Part shown: positions 45,782 to 53,631 of the stretch, piece after piece
Layout: each line of letters begins with the position of its first letter
Numbering within the stretch: the stretch's first letter is position 1
From: Flavobacterium beibuense
GTDB lineage: Bacteria > Bacteroidota > Bacteroidia > Flavobacteriales > Flavobacteriaceae
Length of the DNA: 64,000 nucleotides
Reading direction: 5' to 3'
Assembly: GCF_004151245.1 (NCBI RefSeq)
Contig: NZ_JUIW01000014.1
Location: 1 to 64,000 of the forward strand
Position numbers and translations under genes: made by a program
Notes under the pieces: generated by a model
The model's input: the letters and a program-made list of their open reading frames with translations, nothing else
The model's database searches: none
Told to the model about the DNA's origin: nothing

Positions 45782-46347
45782 ACGTAAAATGCCAAGTGGT
45801 AATAATAGGAGGGTCTGCCGGTAGCCTCGAAGTACTTTTGCAATTGCTCCCCAACCTGAATACATTAAACTCGTTTGCACTGGTTATTGTGCTTCACAGA
45901 AAGAGTGGAGAAGACAATCTTCTGGAAAACCTTATAAGGCTGAAAACTAAAGTTCCTGTACAGGATGTAGATGATAAAACACCGCTAGAACCCGGAAATA
46001 TTTATATAGCCCCATCTGATTATCATCTCCTATTTGAAAAAGACCATACTCTTTCTCTGGATACTTCGGAAAAAGTTAATTACAGCCGCCCTAGTATAGA
46101 TGTCGCTTTTGAATCGGCAGCAGAAATTTATGAAAGAACTCTTGTTGCTATATTACTTTCCGGTGCTAATGCCGATGGTACTAAAGGGCTTGAGATAGTA
46201 AAAAAATCAGGAGGAATTACTGTAGTACAAAAGCCTGCGAGTGCAGAGGTTCCTTTTATGCCCGTTAATGCCATAGCCAATATGCAGCCCGATTATGTGT
46301 TAGATATAAACGAGATATTAAAATTTGTTACAAATATAAATTTGTAA
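45763..46347 (+). CDS. CheB-type methylesterase without receiver
   Basis: The 194-residue protein is the catalytic CheB domain alone: Ser in GGSAGS, His in IVLHRKSG and Asp in SGANADGTKG form the triad. It removes methyl groups or deamidates glutamines of receptors. The usual N-terminal receiver is missing, so its activity is not set by direct phosphorylation; the separate receiver two genes upstream may stand in. It overlaps the cheR-like gene and ends the operon. Confidence 0.92.
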   Translation: MEEGKINVKCQVVIIGGSAGSLEVLLQLLPNLNTLNSFALVIVLHRKSGEDNLLENLIRLKTKVPVQDVDDKTPLEPGNIYIAPSDYHLLFEKDHTLSLDTSEKVNYSRPSIDVAFESAAEIYERTLVAILLSGANADGTKGLEIVKKSGGITVVQKPASAEVPFMPVNAIANMQPDYVLDINEILKFVTNINL

Positions 46348-46435
46348 TCCATTATTTGCCTGATTCTGTATAAATTGTGTAGATATTGAGTAGACCCTTT
46401 TATGAAAAAAGTAATTTAACATTTTTATAAAAGAG

Positions 46436-46443
46436 TATCTTTG
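46436..46443 (+). promoter_or_regulatory. -7 box of the TPR/AraC-type gene
   Basis: TATCTTTG matches TAnnTTTG and lies 21 bases before the chosen ATG at 46465. The open frame extends upstream to a TTG at 46441, but that codon falls within the box. Confidence 0.5.
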
Positions 46444-46464
46444 TGTAGCAATTTTAATGCAGAT

Positions 46465-48006
46465 ATGGTATTCAAAGTAAAAATAGCACTTCTTTTTCTG
46501 TTATGTTTTTCAGGATTTGTTTCGGCCCAGTCTGTAGCCGACAAAGAGGCTATTTTCCTTGAAAACCTTAGCAATTGTTATAAAGACCCTGATAAAGGAT
46601 TTAAAATTGCACACTACCTGCTGGATAATGCTAATGATAACGATGAAAAAGTTCAGGGACTTTATCTTATTTCAGAAATTAGCTTTTTAAAGGATGATTA
46701 TAAGCAATCTGTAGAAAGCCTTTTTGAGGCATATAGATTGTTAGATAAAAGCAATAATAATTTTCTTAAAACCTTTGTGTTAACATCTATTTCATCTAAA
46801 TGCAGTTTTTTTGGACTTACCGATAAATCAGATACTTATATCGAACAGGCAGAAGAATACTCCAATCTTATTTCGCAGGCAGATAAGAAGGCTTTAGCCA
46901 AGGCGAAGGTGTTGTATGAAAAGGGAGAGGTTTTAGTTTCTGATAAAAAGTTTTCTGAAGCGATAAGAGTACTATCTTCTTCATATACTATAATTCAACC
47001 TTATAAAAACAAGTTTTACGGGGCATGTGCTAAAATGCAGTGTGCTTTGGGTAAAGCTTATTTTAATACTTCAGATTATATAGGAGCCAAACAGCACTAC
47101 CAGCGTACAATTGATATTTTAAAGACAGGCGGACTGGAATTTTCATCTATAGCAGCCTCTGCTTACAATGGAATAGGTGAAATAGCGCTAAAAGGTAGTA
47201 AGTTAGAAGATGCTAAAACAGCATTTGAGAAGGCTCTGTCGTGTAAGGTAATTGAAACCGAGGTTAAAGCTGATACTTATTACAGTCTATCCCAAATTTA
47301 CCTTAAGCAGGGAGATGATAGTAAGTACAAGGAAAATTACAAGCTATATAAAGCCAATTTTGATACCTTATCTACTTTAGAAAGAGAGGCAAGAAATACA
47401 CTTATTGCCCAAATTGAAAAGGAACATAATGTAATTTTAAAAAAGAACCAAACAAGGTATACTTACTTACTGGTTGTTATTATTTTCGTTTTTATTGTAG
47501 CTTTTGGTATATACTTTTTCTATAATAAAAAGCTGGACAAGGAGTATAAAAAGTTTGAAAGACTTCTTATCAAAATAGAGAAGGATAGGGAAGAGGCTAA
47601 AAAAGAAGTTAAGGTTCTTACTATTCCTGAAAAAACTGAACAGGCAATTCTAGACAGGCTAAAAGAGTTTGAAAACGGTAAGGAGTTTACCAATCCTAAT
47701 ATGTCGGTTCAGTTTTTATCTAAAAAAATGAAGACCAATTCAAAATATCTTTCTGAAATAATTAATAAACATAAAGGGAAAAACTTTAATGCTTACATTA
47801 ACGATTTAAGGATTGACTATATAATTGACATGATGCAAACTGATTCTAAATTTCTAAATTATAAGGTGAGCTACCTTGCTGAAAACTGCGGGTTTGCGTC
47901 TCATAGTGTTTTTACCGTAGTCTTTAAATCGGTCACTAATCTTACTCCTAAACAATTTATAAGCTTTCTGAAAAAGAAAACCGAAAAAGAAAGGGAAGTA
48001 GTTTAA
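46465..48006 (+). CDS. TPR membrane protein with AraC-type HTH
   Basis: From ATG 46465 the protein has 513 residues: signal peptide (MVFKVKIALLFLLCFSGFVSAQ region), TPR units (about 30-310, e.g. AKQHYQRTIDIL, AKTAFEKALSC), one membrane helix (about 331-352), a charged coiled coil and a C-terminal AraC-family domain (about 400-505, VQFLSKKMKTNSKYLSEIIN and AENCGFASHSVFTVVFK). The TPR part should face the periplasm and the HTH the cytoplasm. Such proteins are common one-component regulators in Flavobacteria. It precedes a shorter TPR protein of the same layout by 39 bases. Confidence 0.87.
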   Translation: MVFKVKIALLFLLCFSGFVSAQSVADKEAIFLENLSNCYKDPDKGFKIAHYLLDNANDNDEKVQGLYLISEISFLKDDYKQSVESLFEAYRLLDKSNNNFLKTFVLTSISSKCSFFGLTDKSDTYIEQAEEYSNLISQADKKALAKAKVLYEKGEVLVSDKKFSEAIRVLSSSYTIIQPYKNKFYGACAKMQCALGKAYFNTSDYIGAKQHYQRTIDILKTGGLEFSSIAASAYNGIGEIALKGSKLEDAKTAFEKALSCKVIETEVKADTYYSLSQIYLKQGDDSKYKENYKLYKANFDTLSTLEREARNTLIAQIEKEHNVILKKNQTRYTYLLVVIIFVFIVAFGIYFFYNKKLDKEYKKFERLLIKIEKDREEAKKEVKVLTIPEKTEQAILDRLKEFENGKEFTNPNMSVQFLSKKMKTNSKYLSEIINKHKGKNFNAYINDLRIDYIIDMMQTDSKFLNYKVSYLAENCGFASHSVFTVVFKSVTNLTPKQFISFLKKKTEKEREVV

Positions 48007-48045
48007 AAACACTATCTTTTTACTGAATTTATATTACAACCAACT

Positions 48046-49185
48046 ATGCTAAAAAATAATCTGCACAAAGCAGCGGGAGTCCTGTGCCTGCTCTTTATGT
48101 GTTTCCGTGTTTCTGCTCAGGTTAATCTGGACAGTCTTAAAAACGAGATAAACCTCATGGTTTATAATAATCCTGAAGAAGCCATTAGGAAGGCTAAAGA
48201 AGCCTATCCGTTTATAAAAGAGGATGATACTACCCTTAAAATAACCTATCTCCTGGCTATCGCAAATGCCTATGCCATATTAAAAAAGCATGATGAGGTT
48301 ATGGAAACCGCCCTAAAAGCAAAAAATATAGCCGATACCAGAGGAACACCTTTAAATAAAATACAGGTTTTAGGTTTTATAGCGGGAGAATACAGGAGAT
48401 TGCAGCTTAACGATAAGGCATTGGTTTATATTAATCAGGCAGAAAAAATATATAAAACAGAGACTATTCCTGATTCATTAAAATATTTTGGAGGTAATAT
48501 ACTGTTTGTAAAAGGGCTTATTCAAAAAGATAATCTGGGATGTGAATACGCATTACCTTATTTTAATGAGGCAGCAGAGATATTTAAGGCCAATACGCAA
48601 AAAAAAATAAACGCGGTAAGCTTTTGCATTGCCAGTAATAATGCCGGCGATTGCTATATCCAACTTAATGATCTCGAAGCTGCAAAGGAAAACTTTACAG
48701 AAACTATTAAGTATGCCGAAAGTGTAAATGCTACTCAAGGCGCTGCCTATGGAAAAATAGGATTATCAAGAGTATTAAAAAAAGAAGACAAATATAAAGA
48801 AGCGATAGCTTTATTGAATGAGGTTTTGCATGAGACTAAAAATATTGATGATGCCTCAATGAAAAGTCAGCTTTACCGTGAGCTTTCCGAAGACTATCTT
48901 TCCGTTGAAAATTTTGAAAAACAAGGATACTATAATAAACTTGCTTTAGAAGAAGAGAAGAAATTGAGTGAAGAGGAAAAGAAATCTTTAAACAAGGTTG
49001 CAAATAAGATTTCAGTAGAAAATAAAAAAAACGAACAGGAACAGAGTAATAAATTAATCTTAATTGTAGTTGCAATTTCGTTTCTGTTACTTACAATCTT
49101 GTTAATAATCTTTTTAAAAATAAGGAAGAAGAGAAGGTCTTTAGAGCAAAAAAGGAGTGATATAGAAGATAATCAAAAAAAATAA
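48046..49185 (+). CDS. TPR membrane protein without output domain
   Basis: The 379-residue protein has a signal peptide (ends at VSAQ), TPR-like helices (about 30-310) and a membrane helix (about 338-358), followed by only about 20 charged residues. It looks like the preceding regulator with the HTH removed. It could be a signalling partner or decoy of that protein. No other function can be supported. Confidence 0.82.
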   Translation: MLKNNLHKAAGVLCLLFMCFRVSAQVNLDSLKNEINLMVYNNPEEAIRKAKEAYPFIKEDDTTLKITYLLAIANAYAILKKHDEVMETALKAKNIADTRGTPLNKIQVLGFIAGEYRRLQLNDKALVYINQAEKIYKTETIPDSLKYFGGNILFVKGLIQKDNLGCEYALPYFNEAAEIFKANTQKKINAVSFCIASNNAGDCYIQLNDLEAAKENFTETIKYAESVNATQGAAYGKIGLSRVLKKEDKYKEAIALLNEVLHETKNIDDASMKSQLYRELSEDYLSVENFEKQGYYNKLALEEEKKLSEEEKKSLNKVANKISVENKKNEQEQSNKLILIVVAISFLLLTILLIIFLKIRKKRRSLEQKRSDIEDNQKK

Positions 49186-49302
49186 AAACATCATTATAAG
49201 ATATTGATTTACAGTGCTTTAACTTGTGTTTTTTTCTTTATTAAAACCTGAAATTTCTTTAAATCCTAAAAACACTAATTTTAAAATGGCCACAATTAGC
49301 TA

Positions 49303-49310
49303 TAGTTTTG
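49303..49310 (+). promoter_or_regulatory. -7 box of the structured ncRNA
   Basis: TAGTTTTG matches TAnnTTTG and lies about 10 bases before the base-paired RNA that follows. No -33 TTG is visible. Confidence 0.45.
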
Positions 49311-49315
49311 CATCA

Positions 49316-49426
49316 AAGTTCTCTGAGATACCCTATTGAGGGTGAGTAGTAAATTGCAGTTGAAGTGGGGCTTAACTCTTTTATCCGGCCTGGCCGGTGC
49401 TACTCTACCACTATCCAGAGTTTTTT
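49316..49426 (+). ncRNA. structured non-coding RNA, family not identified
   Basis: Several helices nest here. CTCTGaGATA (49321-49330) closes with TATCCAGAG (49412-49420), which is followed by T6 (49421-49426). Inside are the hairpin ACCCT/AGGGT (49330-49343), the helix GAGTAG/CTACTC (49344-49349 with 49400-49405), the hairpin AGTTgAAG/CTTAACT (49358-49377) and the hairpin CCGGCCTGGCCGG (49385-49397). GTGG (49365-49368) could form a pseudoknot with CCAC (49408-49411). No coding frame is seen. It may extend to the next terminator at 49509. Candidates to test are the Rfam flavobacterial families such as 6S-Flavo and Flavo-1. Confidence 0.55.
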
Positions 49427-49476
49427 AGTTGAGTAATATAAATTTTTATATTAATTCTTTTTTTTAGCTAGTTTGG

Positions 49477-49509
49477 CCATCCCGATTAATAATCGGGATG
49501 GTTTTTTTT
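49477..49509 (+). terminator. Rho-independent terminator
   Basis: CCATCCCGATT (49477-49487) pairs perfectly with AATCGGGATGG (49491-49501), then T8. It stops any read-through from the structured RNA before promoter E. Confidence 0.92.
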
Positions 49510-49524
49510 ACCCTATCCCTAATA

Positions 49525-49615
49525 GTATTTATCGGCTCAATTTTTTTATTCGTCTAATGTAAATAGCTATTGGTCGAAAAATGAATATATCTGATTATCA
49601 GTATTATGATATTTG
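49525..49615 (+). promoter_or_regulatory. LytTR-type promoter E, drives small RNA 3
   Basis: Half-sites at a 21-bp period: GTATTTATC (49525-49533, weak), TTATTCGTC followed by TA (49546-49554) and CTATTGGTC followed by GAA (49567-49575). GATATTTG stands at 49608-49615 after exactly 32 bp, as in promoters B, C and D about 20 kb away. Confidence 0.68.
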
Positions 49616-49620
49616 CGGTG

Positions 49621-49778
49621 TATTAATAATGCACATATGTCTGTGTGCCTATTAAACCCCACCATAATGCCGATACCCCCAATACAATAACTAAATTAAA
49701 GAGCTTAAATGTAAAGCTTTACTAATGTCTATTTTAAAGCTAACCCCCTTTTAGCATTTGTTTGCGGAGGGGGTTTTT
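49621..49778 (+). ncRNA. small RNA 3 (about 158 nt)
   Basis: It should run from just after GATATTTG to the terminator AACCCCC/GGGGGTT plus T5 (49742-49778). It shares AATAATGCA near its start (49625-49633) with small RNA 1 and has C-rich single-strand-like stretches (49657-49660, 49676-49680). An eight-codon frame starts at the shared ATG, but nothing supports its translation. Confidence 0.58.
49742..49778 (+). terminator. terminator of small RNA 3
   Basis: AACCCCC (49742-49748) pairs with GGGGGTT (49769-49775) around a 20-base loop and leads into a T run. Confidence 0.82.
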
Positions 49779-49786
49779 ATTTGAAG

Positions 49787-49876
49787 GAGTACGTCGATAT
49801 TTTGTTACCATTTACCGACACCAAACTGCAGCTTGTCTAAAATTATACTATACAGTCTTTTATAGGTATAAATTTG
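49787..49876 (+). promoter_or_regulatory. LytTR-type promoter F, drives the receiver-glycosyltransferase gene
   Basis: Half-sites at a 21-bp period: GAGTACGTC followed by GA (49787-49795), CCATTTACC (49808-49816, like CCATTCACC of promoter A) and CAGCTTGTC (49829-49837). A 31-bp gap leads to TAAATTTG (49869-49876), a full -7 box, 29 bases before the ATG at 49905. Confidence 0.65.
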
Positions 49877-49904
49877 ACATAACAATCCCCATAATAATAG
49901 TACA

Positions 49905-51095
49905 ATGAAAGTACTGGTAGTAGATGATCAACAGTTAGTATTACTGTCTTTGGAAAAAAGCCTTACCGATTTAGGCTTTGAAGTAAAGTGTGCCGATAAT
50001 ATTTTTGATGCGGTACAGTATTATGACAGCTTTAGTCCTGATTTAGCTTTAATCGATATCAATATGTCGGTTACTGCCGATACGTTTTCTCCTGAAAATA
50101 CAATTAAGGAAATAGATAACAAGGATTCAGGACTTGAGGTTTTAAAATACATAAGATATGTAAGAAACCATGATACTCCGGTTATGATACTTTCTGGAAA
50201 TGTTGATGATGATATTTTAGAAAAAGGTTTTGAACTGGGTGCTAACGAGTATATGAAAAAGCCTGTTAGCCTTAAAGAAATAGGGATTAGAGTGAAAAAA
50301 CTGATTGGAAGTCCAGTACCTGCGGAAAGTGTACCCGTAAGCATAAATAACCGTATTATACAAAATACCTGCATAGGCATCGTAATACCATGTTATAATG
50401 AAGAGAACTGGCTTTTAAGCGAAGAGTTCAGGAGTTTTGTGCATAAGAATCTGGGGTATCACCTTTGTTTTGTAAACGACGGAAGCACAGATAATACGCT
50501 TGAGGTTTTAAATGATCTTAAAAAGGAAAATGGAGGTCGTATAAGTATTTATAACATCAAAAAATATGTAGGTAGGGCAGAGGCTATAAGATTAGGTATG
50601 CTAAGTCTGGCAAAACAAAAGCAGTTTGATTACATAGGTTTTATGGATGCTGACCTTTCTACCAATTTCATAGACCTTTCAGATTTGGTTAATACAATTA
50701 CCAAGTCTAAATACAAAGTTGTTAGTGGTTGCAGGGTAAGCCGCATGGGAGCCGATATTACTACTGAACCTACCAGAAGGTTTATAAACAGGTTTGTAAA
50801 TTATACCATTCGTAAAATCTTCAGGCTTGAATTCAGGGATGCACAGTGTGGTGTAAAAATAATGACAAGAGATGTTGTAGAACTTGCATTTGCTAACAGG
50901 TTTTACACTAAAACGCTTTTTGATATAGAAATACTGTTAAGGCTTAAAAAGAAGTATGGTCGCTACAATTTGCAGCAGCTATGGTATGAAAAGCCTTTAG
51001 ACAGATGGATTTATGCCCGTAATACTAAGGTTTCATTCTTTCAATCTTTCAAATTACTGGGCCAGTTAGGGAAAATAACCCTACACTATAAATAA
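49905..51095 (+). CDS. receiver-glycosyltransferase family 2 fusion
   Basis: The 396-residue protein joins a receiver (1-140; VVDDQQ, acceptor Asp51, Lys119-Pro120) to a GT2 domain (about 155-396) with VIPCYNEENW, FVNDGSTDNT, MDADLS and RDAQCGVKIM. The last motif resembles the DxQCGFK motif of polyprenyl-phosphate sugar transferases (ALG5/DPM1 group), so the product may load a sugar on a lipid carrier rather than polymerise it. No membrane helix is clear. The receiver has about 17 extra residues after the acceptor, as in the lone receiver at 30133. A phosphorylation-gated transferase is an inference from the fusion. Confidence 0.88.
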   Translation: MKVLVVDDQQLVLLSLEKSLTDLGFEVKCADNIFDAVQYYDSFSPDLALIDINMSVTADTFSPENTIKEIDNKDSGLEVLKYIRYVRNHDTPVMILSGNVDDDILEKGFELGANEYMKKPVSLKEIGIRVKKLIGSPVPAESVPVSINNRIIQNTCIGIVIPCYNEENWLLSEEFRSFVHKNLGYHLCFVNDGSTDNTLEVLNDLKKENGGRISIYNIKKYVGRAEAIRLGMLSLAKQKQFDYIGFMDADLSTNFIDLSDLVNTITKSKYKVVSGCRVSRMGADITTEPTRRFINRFVNYTIRKIFRLEFRDAQCGVKIMTRDVVELAFANRFYTKTLFDIEILLRLKKKYGRYNLQQLWYEKPLDRWIYARNTKVSFFQSFKLLGQLGKITLHYK

Positions 51096-51141
51096 GGAGG
51101 GTAAAAACTTTTTCATAATGTTTTTTTATTGGTTTTGATTG

Positions 51142-51171
51142 ACAAAGCCCATGCAACTGCATGGGCTTTGT
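51142..51171. terminator. bidirectional terminator
   Basis: ACAAAGCCCATGCA (51142-51155) pairs perfectly with TGCATGGGCTTTGT (51158-51171). It lies between the converging glycosyltransferase and TonB receptor genes. Confidence 0.8.
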
Positions 51172-51183
51172 GCTTATATATGC

Positions 51184-53631
51184 CTAAAAGGTTATTTGAA
51201 GTGTTGTGTAGAACGTTCTAGGGTCAGATGGTATAATACCAGGGCCCGGATATCCTGTGGCTCTCCTTGTAAAATAATAGTTGTTTGTAAAGTTGTTTAT
51301 ACCGGCTTCCAGTTTAAGCATTCGCCATGTATAGGATGCAGAAACATCAGCAACGTAATAAGAAGGTATTTCTCCAAAAATACCGTATGTGTTATCTTCT
51401 TTCCTTGAAGTACTGTTTATAGCATCTGTAAATTGAGATGAAAGGTAGGTTAATTGGATGTTACAGGTAAAGTTTTTATATCCAAGCCCTGAGCCGGCTT
51501 TTAGGTTTACCAGCGGTACAAACTCTACGCTGTTCCCTTCAATATTTGGTACTTCAGATTTTAAGTATTCAGATCCTGTTATTGAGGTATTGGTAAACAC
51601 GTTCCATTTAAACTTACTTCCTTCAAAAAAAGTATTTGTAATGTTCCAGTCCAATAGTGCTTCAAAACCATATGTGATTGCCGTTCCCAAATTGCTTCTG
51701 TAGCGTGTGAACTTCCCATCTATAAAAGTTTGATAATCACCAATTTTATCATTGTAGTATAATCCAAATATACTGGCGTCATAAGATAATTTATTTGCTA
51801 ATTTTCCACGTACGCCTATGTCAGAAGTATAACCTTTTTCATCAGTTATGTTAGGGTCTATGGTTTGACTTGGGGTAGCATTACGTATATCGTTAAAGGT
51901 AACCGACCTATAGTTTTGAGCCAAATTACCATAGAACTCAATCATGGTATCAGGTTTGTAACTGGCGGCTAGTCCTAAAAGGATAAACTCCCTTTGCTTG
52001 GTAACGTTTTCCTGAGTTGTTTCATCTAAAATTACATTATCGGCCAAATCCTTATTTATTACCCTGTAGTATCCCTCTGCTTTTGTACGTATGTTTTCTA
52101 TTCTTATCCCCGGTGTTATTGTGAATTTAGGTGATAGCCTGAACATGTTTTCTGCAAAAAAAGCAACGTTAAGGTTAGGATACACATAGTCGTTTTGATT
52201 CGCATAATTAGGGAACTCATCAAAAGCATAACTAAAGTCGGGGTCACTGCCGGAACTTCCCGGTCCCTGAGAGCCTGTATTTCTTGCCTGATAGTACTTT
52301 GCGCCAACAAGCAAGGCACTGCTGTTTTCATTTATATCATAAAGCTGTAAAAAACGGGCTTCTGCACCCCAGTTTACAAAATTTCCTTTAAGCAGGTCTC
52401 TTTCTGTTCCTTCAATATCGGGGTTTGCTACCCTATTAACACGGAAACCTAATGCATTACGGCTGGCATCAAGACCAAAAAGCTGTAATGAAAACTGAGA
52501 CTTGTCTGTAAAATGGTGATTAAGCCTTAATGCCAAAAGATTCCAGTTTACGTCAAACCAGTTTCGATTTCTGTTGCTTTGAAACATATCCTGATAAAAC
52601 ATATAATCGGTAAGTCCGCCGGGTTGTTTCGCCAGGTAATCAAACATGGTATAATCAAAGTGTAGTGATGTCTTTTTATTGAACTGGTAATTTAAGTTTG
52701 CAAAAAAGTTACGGCTGTTAAATTCAGAGTTTGGTCTGAATCCATCTCCCTGTTTGTAATTGAAAAAAGTATAGTAACTAAACTTACCAACAGTACCGCT
52801 AAGACTGGTAAAATCCGTTAAAAGATTGTAAGACCCTACAGTGTTGCGGGTAACCACCTCAATTGGTTTTTGAGAAGGCGACTGAAATTTAAAGTTAATC
52901 AATCCTCCAAACTGCGTACCATACTGTAAGGCTGCAGCCCCTCGTATAACCTGAATTTCAGCTAATGCTTCGGTAGGAGGTGTATAATAACTTTCAGGAT
53001 AGCCTAAAACGTCGGCACTAATATCATATCCGTTTTGGCGTGTATTAAAGTTAGAGGTACGGTTAGGGTTAAGTCCGCGTCCGCCAATGCTTAACTGTAA
53101 ACCGCCATCAGAATTCTCGTTAATGGTAAGTCCTGCTACCTGTGCATATATTTGTCTTGTGTTGTTTGTCGCTTTATTGGCAGTAATTTTTTGTAAGTCT
53201 ATAACCTCTGTTTTTCTTCCTGCATAAATGGCCGTACCATCCACATCTTTCATTTTGGTAAGTGAATAGAACTTTTCCTGCTGTATTACCAGTTCGTTAA
53301 GGCTAATAACCTTTTGCAGGGTAATGGTAATATTTTCGCCGGGGCTAAAAGTTTGCTCTAAAAGGCCATAGTTGTCTCTGTAAAATACCAGAATTTGCGG
53401 CGTAGCTGCTTTAATGGTAAAAGCACCGTTAGCATCAGTGGTAAGTGATGTATTGTTTGTTTTGTTGAATATTTCAACATAAGACAGGTTGCCACCATCG
53501 TTAGAAACCACAGTGCCCGAAATAGTGTTTTGCGCAAAAGCAAATACAGGAACTAACAACAGGAACAGGCTAAAGCCCCCAAATAGTTTCGTTAAATGGT
53601 AAAATCCAGTCTTTGTGTTTAAATGATTCAT
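51184..53631 (-). CDS. TonB-dependent outer-membrane receptor (FecA/siderophore type)
   Basis: The 815-residue protein has a signal peptide (ends at AFAQ), a carboxypeptidase-regulatory-like domain (about 36-110, ISGTVVSNDGGNLSYV), a plug (about 125-245, VIRGAAALQYGTQFGGLINF) and a beta-barrel ending in LQITF with terminal Phe. There is no STN or SusC signature, so it is a FecA/CirA-like importer, probably for iron or another metal complex. Its start overlaps the end of the HTTM gene by 62 bases, which implies co-transcription; no later start codon would keep the signal peptide. Imelysin and di-haem genes next to it support an iron role. Confidence 0.92.
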   Translation of the reverse strand: MNHLNTKTGFYHLTKLFGGFSLFLLLVPVFAFAQNTISGTVVSNDGGNLSYVEIFNKTNNTSLTTDANGAFTIKAATPQILVFYRDNYGLLEQTFSPGENITITLQKVISLNELVIQQEKFYSLTKMKDVDGTAIYAGRKTEVIDLQKITANKATNNTRQIYAQVAGLTINENSDGGLQLSIGGRGLNPNRTSNFNTRQNGYDISADVLGYPESYYTPPTEALAEIQVIRGAAALQYGTQFGGLINFKFQSPSQKPIEVVTRNTVGSYNLLTDFTSLSGTVGKFSYYTFFNYKQGDGFRPNSEFNSRNFFANLNYQFNKKTSLHFDYTMFDYLAKQPGGLTDYMFYQDMFQSNRNRNWFDVNWNLLALRLNHHFTDKSQFSLQLFGLDASRNALGFRVNRVANPDIEGTERDLLKGNFVNWGAEARFLQLYDINENSSALLVGAKYYQARNTGSQGPGSSGSDPDFSYAFDEFPNYANQNDYVYPNLNVAFFAENMFRLSPKFTITPGIRIENIRTKAEGYYRVINKDLADNVILDETTQENVTKQREFILLGLAASYKPDTMIEFYGNLAQNYRSVTFNDIRNATPSQTIDPNITDEKGYTSDIGVRGKLANKLSYDASIFGLYYNDKIGDYQTFIDGKFTRYRSNLGTAITYGFEALLDWNITNTFFEGSKFKWNVFTNTSITGSEYLKSEVPNIEGNSVEFVPLVNLKAGSGLGYKNFTCNIQLTYLSSQFTDAINSTSRKEDNTYGIFGEIPSYYVADVSASYTWRMLKLEAGINNFTNNYYFTRRATGYPGPGIIPSDPRTFYTTLQITF

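Noticed and set aside
49321..49345. TPP riboswitch (CTGAGATACCC resembles the thi-box core)
   Set aside because: The upstream GGGGT-type strand and the downstream TGATC...GCC part of the aptamer are missing, and no thiamine gene follows.
49316..49426. Signal recognition particle (4.5S) RNA
   Set aside because: The length is suitable, but the conserved GGAAG...AGCAG apical part is not present.
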